NCBI GenBank assembly: GCA_947088195.1
Contig: CAMUFS010000004.1
Location: 1-29,586, forward strand
DNA: 29,586 nucleotides
Source: an uncultured Clostridia bacterium
Lineage (GTDB): Bacteria > Bacillota > Clostridia > Lachnospirales > Lachnospiraceae
Direction of reading: 5' to 3'
Part shown: piece after piece, positions 23,347-29,586 of the stretch
How the letters are laid out: each line of letters begins with the position of its first letter
Position numbering within the stretch: the first letter of the stretch is position 1
Made by a program: the position numbers and the translations under genes
The notes under the pieces: generated by a model
Databases searched by the model: none
What the model saw: the letters and a program-made list of their open reading frames with translations, nothing else
What the model was told of the DNA's origin: nothing

Positions 23347-24267
23347 ATGATGTCTTATATACTTCAAACAAATCATTTAACAAAAACGATGGATGGCAAA
23401 AACCTTGTTTCAGATGTTTCTATTCATGTGCGCAAAGGAGAGATATATGGCCTTCTTGGACCAAATGGAGCTGGAAAAACCACATTGATGAAGATGATCA
23501 CAAATCTGTGGAAGCCCTCCTCCGGCAGTATCGAGATCTTTGGAGAAACATTGACACCTTCTTCCTATGAGGTTCTTAAACGCATGGGAAGCATTATAGA
23601 ATTTCCCATATTTTTCGGGCATATGAGCGGTAAGGAGAATCTTAAGCTGCATTGCGAATATATGGGTTATTATAAACAAGGTGCGGTTGAGGAGGTATTA
23701 GAGATGCTGGATCTTGTCACAGCGGCAAATAAACCTGTGAAAACATATTCTCTTGGTATGAGACAGAGACTTGGCATTGCCCGTGCTATTTTGTGCAGGC
23801 CGGAGCTGTTGATATTGGATGAGCCTGCCAATGGGCTTGATCCAGCCGGGATGAAGCAAATTAGAGATCTTTTTCACAATCTTAGCAGCAAGCATGATAT
23901 AACCATAATAATATCCAGTCATATCCTCTCCGAGATTGAGTCGATTGCGGACACCATAGGGGTACTTAGTCATGGAACTTTAAAAGAAGAGATTTCTATA
24001 AAAGAATTATCAGACATAAACACAGCTTATATTGAACTCTCTGTGGCACATACCAAGAAAGCGGCCTATCTTTTATCAGATAAGCTAAATATAAGTAACT
24101 TTAAAATTATGGATGAACAAACGATTCGCATCTACGAGCTTCGCATTTCCACTCACGAGATAGCAAGGATGCTTGCACTGAACGATGAACCGGTAAATTC
24201 TATTATCAAAAAATCAGAGACACTAGAAGATCATTTTTTAAAAATAACAGAGGAGGCAGTGAAATAA
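23347..24267 (+). CDS. ABC transporter ATP-binding protein (antimicrobial peptide type)
   Basis: A 306-aa ATPase subunit. Walker A GPNGAGKT (38-45), signature YSLGMRQ (134-140), Walker B LLILDEP (154-160) and switch histidine in SSHILSE (His192). The roughly 80-residue C-terminal extension is typical of the BcrA/lantibiotic-immunity subfamily. AGAAAGGAG lies 6 nt before ATG 23347 (a second ATG follows directly). The gene is 66 nt downstream of the kinase and overlaps its permease by one base. Likely role: removal of, or protection from, membrane-active peptides. That is inferred from subfamily and two-component neighbours. Confidence 0.93.
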   Translation: MMSYILQTNHLTKTMDGKNLVSDVSIHVRKGEIYGLLGPNGAGKTTLMKMITNLWKPSSGSIEIFGETLTPSSYEVLKRMGSIIEFPIFFGHMSGKENLKLHCEYMGYYKQGAVEEVLEMLDLVTAANKPVKTYSLGMRQRLGIARAILCRPELLILDEPANGLDPAGMKQIRDLFHNLSSKHDITIIISSHILSEIESIADTIGVLSHGTLKEEISIKELSDINTAYIELSVAHTKKAAYLLSDKLNISNFKIMDEQTIRIYELRISTHEIARMLALNDEPVNSIIKKSETLEDHFLKITEEAVK

Positions 24268-24974
24268 TGTTAAAATTAATAAAACTTGAATGGAAGAAAA
24301 ATAACATAAATAAATATATCATCAGAGCGATGATTCTTACTGCTGTACTTTGTCTGCTTGTTTTAGGGCTGGTATTCTCTGATATGGCTCTTGATCCAGA
24401 TACGGGGATGTTGGATGCGCCTTCTGGCTATGACATTGTCAGTCCTTTCGTTGAGCTGTTGTCCAATATGTCATATATATGTTTTTCTGGTGTGATGCTT
24501 GCCTCCTTTATTGTGAGTGCATATAAGAACAAGACGATGAGCTTAATGTTTTCCTACCCAATCAAGCGCCAGAAAATCCTGCTTGCCCAGATGCTTGCCG
24601 CGTGGAGCTTCAGCTTTACGGCACTTGCTCTCACAAAGTTATTTTTGTACTTTTGTATACGGATAGGAAGCAGATATATTCAACCAGTTTTTCAGCTAGA
24701 TTTTAATTTAAAAAGTGTATCATTTTATACGCATCTTATTGTCAGTTCCGCAGTTATGGTAAGCATTAGCTTTATTGCTCTCTATATTGGTTTGAAGATG
24801 CGTTCCTCGAAGGCTACCATTATCGCTTCTGTTATATTGATTTTTGTGACACAGGGTAATATAGGAGAATTTTCTCTGGCAGGCAATGTGGTGATGTATG
24901 GGATTTTGTTGTTGTCATCACTGGTGTTTGTGTTACTCTCCTTATATATGGCGGAGACAAGAGATCTGATGTGA
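24267..24974 (+). CDS. ABC-2 type transporter permease
   Basis: A 235-aa permease with about six membrane helices and no catalytic motif. The pattern is a basic N-terminal helix (KLIKLEWKKNNINKYIIRAMIL), an extracellular loop, a helix pair around MLASFIVSAYKNKTMSLMFSYPIKRQKIL, and further helices to the C-terminus. The KTM-L-FSYPIKR-K segment after helix 2 is typical of BcrB/lantibiotic-immunity permeases. It starts one base inside the ATPase gene. It is the last gene of the operon; a T-run follows at 24988-24996 without a strong hairpin, so termination there is unclear. Confidence 0.88.
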   Translation: MLKLIKLEWKKNNINKYIIRAMILTAVLCLLVLGLVFSDMALDPDTGMLDAPSGYDIVSPFVELLSNMSYICFSGVMLASFIVSAYKNKTMSLMFSYPIKRQKILLAQMLAAWSFSFTALALTKLFLYFCIRIGSRYIQPVFQLDFNLKSVSFYTHLIVSSAVMVSISFIALYIGLKMRSSKATIIASVILIFVTQGNIGEFSLAGNVVMYGILLLSSLVFVLLSLYMAETRDLM

Positions 24975-25007
24975 CATTGGTAAGGGCTTTTTTTTTCTTC
25001 GATTATG

Positions 25008-25016
25008 TGTTATAAT
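25008..25016 (+). promoter_or_regulatory. Extended -10 promoter of the yaaR-rsmI operon
   Basis: TG-T-TATAAT (25008-25016) is a perfect extended -10. The predicted start is near 25023, followed by AGAGGGGGAG (about 25034-25043) and the yaaR ATG at 25053. Confidence 0.5.
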
Positions 25017-25052
25017 TTTCTGGCAGGATAACAGAGAGGGGGAGCGTGCGGT

Positions 25053-25493
25053 ATGGATATTAAGATAAGTGATTTGCAGGCGGTGAATCAGCCAGAGCAG
25101 CAGGCTCAGGCTGCGGCGAAGGATGAGGCCTTCCGTTTTACTTTAGTCAGCAAGATCTCGGAACAGCAGCTTCAAGAACGCTTAAGCGGGTTGATGTCAG
25201 ATATAGTGATTTCGGGTGATCGCATTAAGAAGCATATGGATATCCGAGATATGCGCAAGTACAGAGATCTAATTAAGACCTTTTTAAATGAAATTGTAAA
25301 CCGTTCGCACGGCTTTTCTAGGGAAAATTTTCTTGACAGAAGAGGACGCCACAGGGTATATGGTATTATCCGGCTGATTGACCAGAATCTGGATGAGCTG
25401 GCACAACAGTTAATTGCGGAGGAGAAGGATTCTCTCGCAATTTTGAACAGCGTCGATGAGATCAGAGGACTTCTGATGGATATATTCCTGTAG
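25053..25493 (+). CDS. yaaR: YaaR family protein (DUF327)
   Basis: A 146-aa soluble, mostly helical protein of the YaaR/DUF327 family. Marks are FRFTLVSKISEQQLQERLSGLM and the core YRDLIKTFLNEIVNRSHGFSRENFLDRRGRHRVYGIIRLID. Function is not established. In B. subtilis it sits in the same order (yaaQ-yaaR-holB-yaaT), which supports the call; here yaaQ and tmk do not precede it. AGAGGGGGAG lies upstream of the ATG. holB follows after 23 nt in the same operon. Confidence 0.9.
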   Translation: MDIKISDLQAVNQPEQQAQAAAKDEAFRFTLVSKISEQQLQERLSGLMSDIVISGDRIKKHMDIRDMRKYRDLIKTFLNEIVNRSHGFSRENFLDRRGRHRVYGIIRLIDQNLDELAQQLIAEEKDSLAILNSVDEIRGLLMDIFL

Positions 25494-25516
25494 ATTAGGC
25501 AAAAGAAGAGGAAAAA

Positions 25517-26506
25517 ATGACATCATTTAACAATGTGGTAGGACATGAAAGGATTATAGAACATTTTCAAAATGCAGTGCGCTTAAATAAGATTTCTCAT
25601 GCGTATGTTCTAAGTGGAGAGGATGGTGCTGGCAAGAGACTGCTGGCGCATCTGTTCTCCATGACATTACAATGTGAAAAAAAGGGAATATCTCCCTGCG
25701 GGGAATGTACCTTCTGTAAACAGGCAGAGAATTTTAACCAGCCAGATATTATATGGGTGGCACATGAAAAGCCGGGAAGTATTGGCGTTGAGGATGTGCG
25801 GGCGCAGGTGGTAGGAGACATGCAGATCAAGCCATACCACAGTCCTTATAAGATATATATTATAGATGAGGCAGAAAAACTGACGGTTCAGGCACAGAAT
25901 GCGCTTCTTAAAACAATAGAGGAGCCGCCGGAATATGGCATAGTGATGTTTCTGACAACAAATGCAGAAGGATTTTTGCCAACTATTCTCTCCCGGTGTG
26001 TGGTACTACAATTAAAGCCCGCCACAAATGAGGCAGTGGCACGGTATCTTATGGAACAGATTCAGGTACCAGATTATAAAGCAAGACTTTGTGCCGCATT
26101 TGCGCAGGGAAATGTCGGAAAAGCTGTGCGATATGCCTCCAAGGAAAGCTTTGAAAATATGAGGCAGCATGTGTTTCAGCTTCTTAAGAGCATTGCAGAT
26201 ATGCAGGAATCTAAGATCTATGAGATGGTGGGGGAGCTCGGTGATTATAAAGAAAATATCAATGATTATCTGGATCTAATGCTTCTTTGGTTTCGGGATG
26301 TACTTTTGTTTAAGGTGACGAAGGATGCAAACAATATGGTACTAAAAGAAGAGCTTGCTGACATCTCTAGCTGTGCAGCGAGAAGCTCTTATGAGGGGCT
26401 TGAGGAGATTATTATGGCGATAGATAGAGCAAGGGCAAGACTTCGGGCAAATGTAAGCTTTGAGCTTACCATGGAGCTTTTGCTTCTAACTATAAAGGAG
26501 AATTAA
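25517..26506 (+). CDS. holB: DNA polymerase III delta' subunit
   Basis: A 329-aa clamp-loader subunit of the AAA+ family, part of the complex that loads the sliding clamp at replication forks. It has the P-loop position GEDGAGKR (34-41), zinc-binding cysteines 53, 61, 64 and 67 (CEKKGISPCGECTFC), the Walker B-like IYIIDEAEKLT, the sensor-1 region with LLKTIEEPP, and the SRC motif in ILSRCVVLQL. Length is normal. AAGAGGAA precedes the ATG. One base separates it from ricT. Confidence 0.94.
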   Translation: MTSFNNVVGHERIIEHFQNAVRLNKISHAYVLSGEDGAGKRLLAHLFSMTLQCEKKGISPCGECTFCKQAENFNQPDIIWVAHEKPGSIGVEDVRAQVVGDMQIKPYHSPYKIYIIDEAEKLTVQAQNALLKTIEEPPEYGIVMFLTTNAEGFLPTILSRCVVLQLKPATNEAVARYLMEQIQVPDYKARLCAAFAQGNVGKAVRYASKESFENMRQHVFQLLKSIADMQESKIYEMVGELGDYKENINDYLDLMLLWFRDVLLFKVTKDANNMVLKEELADISSCAARSSYEGLEEIIMAIDRARARLRANVSFELTMELLLLTIKEN

Positions 26507-26507
26507 G

Positions 26508-27416
26508 ATGATTACTGTTATTGGAGTGAGATTTCGCGCAGCGGGAAAGATTTATTTCTTTGATCCGCTGGAGCTTGAGATAGATACAGGAAGCCATGTG
26601 ATTGTGGAGACTGCTCGCGGCATTGAGTATGGGACGGTGGTCCTTGGTCCGCGCGAGGTGGAAGAATCAAAGGTAGTACAGCCCTTAAAGGCCGTGATTC
26701 GCATTGCCACACCGGAAGATGATGAGGTGGAGAGCAAGAATAAAGAGAAAGAAAAGGCAGCCTTTGATATTTGTCTGGAAAAGATCAAAAAACATCAGCT
26801 TGAGATGAAGCTGATTGATGCAGAATACACCTTTGATAACAATAAGGTGCTATTTTATTTTACAGCGGATGGACGAATTGACTTTCGTGAGCTGGTCAAG
26901 GATTTGGCATCTGTATTTAAGACGCGCATAGAGCTTCGCCAGATTGGTGTGAGGGATGAGACAAAGATTCTGGGAGGAATTGGTATATGTGGAAGAACAT
27001 TATGCTGTCACAGCTATCTGCCTGAATTTATCCCAGTATCCATTAAGATGGCGAAGGAACAGAATCTGTCGCTGAATCCGACGAAAATATCTGGCGTGTG
27101 CGGCAGACTGATGTGCTGTTTAAAAAATGAGGAGGAAACGTATGAGTTTTTAAACAGCAGACTTCCAAGTGTAGGAGATTTTGTGACGACAGATGATAAT
27201 TTAAAAGGGGAAGTACAAAGCGTGAGTGTGCTTCGCCAGCTTGTGAAGGTGATCGTCACGGTGAATGACGAAAAGGAAGTGCGTGAGTATCCTGTAGATC
27301 AATTAAAATTCAAGCCGAAGCGCAAGAAGGAAAAGATAAATATTGCAGATGCAGAGCTTAAGGCTTTAGAGCTTTTGGAGCGCAAGGAAGGAAATTCAAA
27401 GCTGAATGACAATTAA
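26508..27416 (+). CDS. ricT: RicT/YaaT, PSP1-domain protein of the Y-complex
   Basis: A 302-aa PSP1-domain protein. In B. subtilis RicT (YaaT) works with RicA and RicF in an iron-sulfur complex that assists RNase Y-dependent mRNA maturation and affects competence, biofilm and sporulation. All six conserved cysteines are present: 161, 166, 167, 198, 203 and 204, in GICGRTLCC and GVCGRLMCC. The N-terminal region (about 1-60) is the usual small beta domain. AAAGGAG sits just before the ATG. The 3' end overlaps trmN6 by 11 nt. RicA and RicF are not encoded in this window. Confidence 0.94.
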   Translation: MITVIGVRFRAAGKIYFFDPLELEIDTGSHVIVETARGIEYGTVVLGPREVEESKVVQPLKAVIRIATPEDDEVESKNKEKEKAAFDICLEKIKKHQLEMKLIDAEYTFDNNKVLFYFTADGRIDFRELVKDLASVFKTRIELRQIGVRDETKILGGIGICGRTLCCHSYLPEFIPVSIKMAKEQNLSLNPTKISGVCGRLMCCLKNEEETYEFLNSRLPSVGDFVTTDDNLKGEVQSVSVLRQLVKVIVTVNDEKEVREYPVDQLKFKPKRKKEKINIADAELKALELLERKEGNSKLNDN

Positions 27417-28143
27417 GCTGAAAGAAAAGGAGCGAATTGACGAGCTCCAAAGAAATGGATATCAGATTATACAGAATGAAGATGGTTTTTGTTTTGGTAT
27501 GGATGCTGTGCTTCTGTCCGGCTATGCCGTGGTGAGAAGAGGAGAAAATGTGTTGGATATGGGAACTGGCACAGGAATTATTCCTATTCTTCTGGAAGCA
27601 AAGACAGAAGGGCGGCATTTTACCGGGCTTGAGATCCAGCCGCAGTGTGTGGATATGGCGAGGCGCAGTGTGGCTCTCAATCATTTGGAAGAGAAAATAG
27701 AGATTGTGGAGGGCGATATAAAAAGTGCGTCCTCCCTTTTTGGAAAATCTGTTTTTGATGTGATCACATCCAATCCGCCATATATGAATGAAAATCATGG
27801 GCTTAAAAATCCGCATCTTCCCAAAGCGATTGCAAGGCATGAATTATTATGTAGCTTGGAGGATGTGGTGCGTGAGGCGGCTCTTATGCTGCGTCCTGGC
27901 GGGCGCTTTTATATGGTTCACCGTCCAAGGCGTCTGATAGAGATCATTACGATGCTGTCCGCTCACAAGCTTGAGGTGAAACGCTTAAAGCCTGTGTATC
28001 CAACTATAGACAAAGAGGCGACTATGGTTCTTTTGGAGGCAGTGAGAGGCGGCAAGCCTTTGATGAAATTAGAGAAGCCTGTGATAGTCTACAAAGAGCC
28101 GGGCGTATATTCGGATGAAATATATGAGATTTATGGTTATTGA
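27406..28143 (+). CDS. tRNA1(Val) adenine-N6 methyltransferase family protein (YabB/TrmN6)
   Basis: A 245-aa SAM-dependent methyltransferase. Motif I is VLDMGTGTGIIP (49-60), and NPPY (123-126) is the amino-methylating catalytic motif. FCFGMDAVLLS at about 28-38 is characteristic of the YfiC/TrmN6 family, which methylates A37 of tRNA1(Val) in E. coli. In B. subtilis the homologue YabB lies in the same cluster. Target RNA in this organism is inferred from the family. The start overlaps ricT and the next gene follows at 62 nt. Confidence 0.9.
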   Translation: MTIKLKEKERIDELQRNGYQIIQNEDGFCFGMDAVLLSGYAVVRRGENVLDMGTGTGIIPILLEAKTEGRHFTGLEIQPQCVDMARRSVALNHLEEKIEIVEGDIKSASSLFGKSVFDVITSNPPYMNENHGLKNPHLPKAIARHELLCSLEDVVREAALMLRPGGRFYMVHRPRRLIEIITMLSAHKLEVKRLKPVYPTIDKEATMVLLEAVRGGKPLMKLEKPVIVYKEPGVYSDEIYEIYGY

Positions 28144-28205
28144 TACATAAGCTATCTATAAAAATAATAATGCTCATATGGAAGAATGTAGAAATGAGGA
28201 CTGAA

Positions 28206-29045
28206 ATGGCAGGAAAATTGTATTTGTGTGCGACGCCAATAGGAAATCTGGAAGATATTACCCTTCGAGTGCTGCGCACGCTGAGAGAAGTGGATCTGAT
28301 AGCGGCAGAGGATACCAGACATAGCATTAAATTATTGAATCATTATGAAATTAAGACTCCTATGACTAGCTATCATGAGCACAATAAAATAGAAAAAGCA
28401 CATTATCTGGTAGATCAGCTTTTGGCGGGAAAATCTATTGCGTTAATAACGGATGCTGGCACTCCTGCAATTTCCGATCCCGGTGAGGAATTGGTGCGCC
28501 AGTGCTATGAGGCTGGTGTGGAGGTGACATCGCTGCCGGGGCCAGCAGCGTGTATTACAGCGCTTACATTTTCTGGACTTTCTACACGGCGCTTTGCCTT
28601 TGAAGCATTTCTTCCTTCAGATAAAAAAGAGCGACAGAGAATACTTCAGGAGCTGAAGGAGGAGACAAGAACGATTGTGTTATATGAAGCACCTCATCAT
28701 CTGGTCAAGACAATAGAAGAGCTTAGAGAGACACTGGGAGAGCGCAAAGTTGCTTTATGCAGGGAATTGACCAAAAAATATGAGGAGGCATGGCAGACTA
28801 CATTTACAGAGGCGCTGGATTGTTATAAAAAAGAAGAGCCGCGCGGGGAATATGTATTAGTGATAGAAGGAAGGAATAAAGAAGAGCTTCAGAAGGAACA
28901 ACAGCAGAGCTGGCAGAAAATGTCTGTTATGCAGCATGTGGCTTATTATGAGGCTCAGGGTTGGGAACGTAAAGAAGCGATGAAGCTCGCCGCTAAGGAC
29001 AGAGGTATCAGCAAAAGAGAGATCTACCAAGCTTTATTAAAATAA
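28206..29045 (+). CDS. rsmI: 16S rRNA (cytidine1402-2'-O)-methyltransferase
   Basis: A 279-aa tetrapyrrole-methylase-fold enzyme that adds the 2'-O-methyl to C1402 in the decoding centre of 16S rRNA. The N-terminus has the hallmark LYLCATPIGNLEDITLRVL. Further signatures are IAAEDTRHS, ITDAGTPAISDPGE, VTSLPGPAACITAL and VLYEAPHHLVKT. The C-terminal helix-turn-helix-like end is typical. ATG 28206 was chosen because GAGGA lies 5 nt upstream and the conserved start MAGKLYLCATPIG follows; the longer frame would begin at a TTG with poor context. It is the last gene of the operon, ended by a hairpin at 29048-29088. Confidence 0.96.
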   Translation: MAGKLYLCATPIGNLEDITLRVLRTLREVDLIAAEDTRHSIKLLNHYEIKTPMTSYHEHNKIEKAHYLVDQLLAGKSIALITDAGTPAISDPGEELVRQCYEAGVEVTSLPGPAACITALTFSGLSTRRFAFEAFLPSDKKERQRILQELKEETRTIVLYEAPHHLVKTIEELRETLGERKVALCRELTKKYEEAWQTTFTEALDCYKKEEPRGEYVLVIEGRNKEELQKEQQQSWQKMSVMQHVAYYEAQGWERKEAMKLAAKDRGISKREIYQALLK

Positions 29046-29047
29046 AC

Positions 29048-29094
29048 GGGAGCTATAAAGCATAGATATTGTGTCACGCTTGGCTCCCATTCTT
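29048..29094. terminator. Bidirectional terminator between rsmI and the abrB-like gene
   Basis: GGGAGC (29048-29053) pairs with GCTCCC (29083-29088), with an inner pairing of AAGC (29058-29061) and GCTT (29078-29081). A T-rich stretch (ATTCTTT) follows on the plus strand. It separates two convergent genes. The stem is interrupted, so strength is uncertain. Confidence 0.5.
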
Positions 29095-29099
29095 TGTGC

Positions 29100-29378
29100 C
29101 TATGGAGTCTCTGTCTTTTCTGTTAGTTGATAGCCTGCAAGATGAGCAAGCTTTGCAACCGTCTGTCTTGAAATTTTTTTTCCTTCAAATTCAATTAGAT
29201 CTTCCGTCGAGCCGGTAAAGATGTCACTTGCCACATATTTTTTCAATATAATGGTATCCTCATCAACAAAAACCTCCAAAGGGTCTCCCACTTCAATGTG
29301 TAAGTTACGCCTAAGCTCCATGGGAAGGGTAAAACGTCCCAGCTCATCAACTTTTCTGATTACGCCTGTATCTTTCAT
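29100..29378 (-). CDS. AbrB-family transition-state regulator
   Basis: A 92-aa DNA-binding protein. The N-terminal SpoVT/AbrB swapped-hairpin domain is complete: GVIRKVDELGRFTLPMELRRNLHIEVGDPLEVFVDEDTIILKKY (about 5-48). The C-terminal dimerisation part ends with a phosphate-rich-free, polar tail. In B. subtilis abrB lies beside yabC (rsmI) in the same relative arrangement, supporting an AbrB rather than SpoVT identity. AbrB-type proteins repress post-exponential genes. GGAGGA lies about 8 nt before the ATG. Confidence 0.92.
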   Translation of the reverse strand: MKDTGVIRKVDELGRFTLPMELRRNLHIEVGDPLEVFVDEDTIILKKYVASDIFTGSTEDLIEFEGKKISRQTVAKLAHLAGYQLTEKTETP

Positions 29379-29417
29379 GTGTAGTCCTCCAATTTAGAGT
29401 GTGTCATTGGTCCTATA

Positions 29418-29450
29418 CATATGAATAACATATGAAACAGAAAATGTCAA
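29418..29450 (-). promoter_or_regulatory. Promoter of the abrB-like gene with CATATG repeats
   Basis: On the minus strand a perfect TTGACA (29450-29445), 17 nt, then TATTCA (29427-29422). CATATG occurs at 29418-29423 and 29429-29434, separated by AATAA. Each CATATG is self-complementary, so the pair forms a dyad across the -10, a possible operator. Autoregulation is conceivable but not shown. Confidence 0.5.
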
Positions 29451-29480
29451 TATTATGAAGAACAAAAGACAAGAGAACGC

Positions 29481-29510
29481 AAAAAAAAACCGTCCCCAAG
29501 GCTCTTATGT
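29481..29510 (-). terminator. Possible terminator downstream of tRNA-Lys
   Basis: On the minus strand AAGAGCC can pair with GGTTTTT across an 8-nt loop (two G-U pairs), and the T-run continues to nine T in total (29489-29481). The stem is weak; the position just after the tRNA 3' end is the main support. Confidence 0.3.
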
Positions 29511-29532
29511 CCTCAAAAACAGTTTTTCTACG

Positions 29533-29586
29533 TGCGCCTCCAGGGGCTCGAACCCTGGACACCCTGATTAAGAGTCAGGTGCTCTA
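29533..29586 (-). tRNA. tRNA-Lys (anticodon CTT), 3' part, cut by the window edge
   Basis: Read on the minus strand, the anticodon arm is CCTGA-CTCTTAA-TCAGG with anticodon CTT. The T arm is CAGGG-TTCGAGC-CCCTG and the 3' acceptor strand is GAGGCGC with discriminator A at 29533. CCA is not encoded. The D arm and 5' acceptor strand lie beyond the window. Confidence 0.93.

Noticed and set aside
28140..28205. Longer rsmI reading frame starting with TTG that overlaps the methyltransferase stop.
   Set aside because: The conserved RsmI N-terminus begins at ATG 28206, with GAGGA 5 nt upstream.
1..29586. CRISPR array, rRNA operon or insertion sequence with DDE transposase.
   Set aside because: No regularly spaced repeats, rRNA sequence or transposase was seen in the window.

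Overview
The window looks like a chromosomal segment of a spore-forming, motile member of the Clostridia, most likely Lachnospiraceae. Reasons: low GC, strong AGGAGG-type ribosome binding sites, sporulation genes (spmA, spmB), an NADP-type glutamate dehydrogenase, and the Firmicutes cluster yaaR-holB-ricT-trmN6-rsmI-abrB. The genus cannot be fixed from the sequence alone.

Layout. 1-1896: a rhomboid protease and an AAC(3)-family acetyltransferase lie between two copies of a long palindromic repeat. 1923-3257: gdhA on the minus strand. 10631-3445 (minus): a likely operon of an MMPL/RND transporter, a large exported GLUG-repeat protein anchored in the membrane, an Mrp-type ATPase and spmB. 10820-17401: spmA on the plus strand, split by a 5,961-bp element. 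17413-18330: an AraC regulator, divergent from uxuA-uxuB (18537-21235; hexuronate catabolism). 21641-24974: response regulator, histidine kinase and a two-gene ABC exporter of the antimicrobial-peptide type. 25053-29045: the yaaR-holB-ricT-trmN6-rsmI housekeeping operon, convergent with an abrB-like gene. A partial tRNA-Lys(CTT) on the minus strand closes the window.

Main discovery. The sporulation gene spmA is cut into a 98-codon 5' part (10820-11113) and a 108-codon 3' part (17075-17401). Removing the intervening 5,961 bp between two GCTAA copies restores one uninterrupted 206-aa SpmA frame. The element holds only four genes: a complete methyl-accepting chemotaxis receptor and, divergent from it, three tandem, apparently intact large serine recombinases, the last ending on the element boundary. 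Joining the two element ends gives a dyad of about 48-50 bp centred on AA inside GCTAA, as expected for a serine-integrase attP. This resembles skin-type intervening elements that are removed from sporulation genes during spore formation, but with a recombinase trio and a chemoreceptor as the only cargo. A sigma-E-like promoter precedes the 5' half, an attenuator-like terminator lies in the chemoreceptor leader, and a 21-bp palindrome lies in the divergent promoter region. Whether excision occurs, and when, cannot be decided from sequence.
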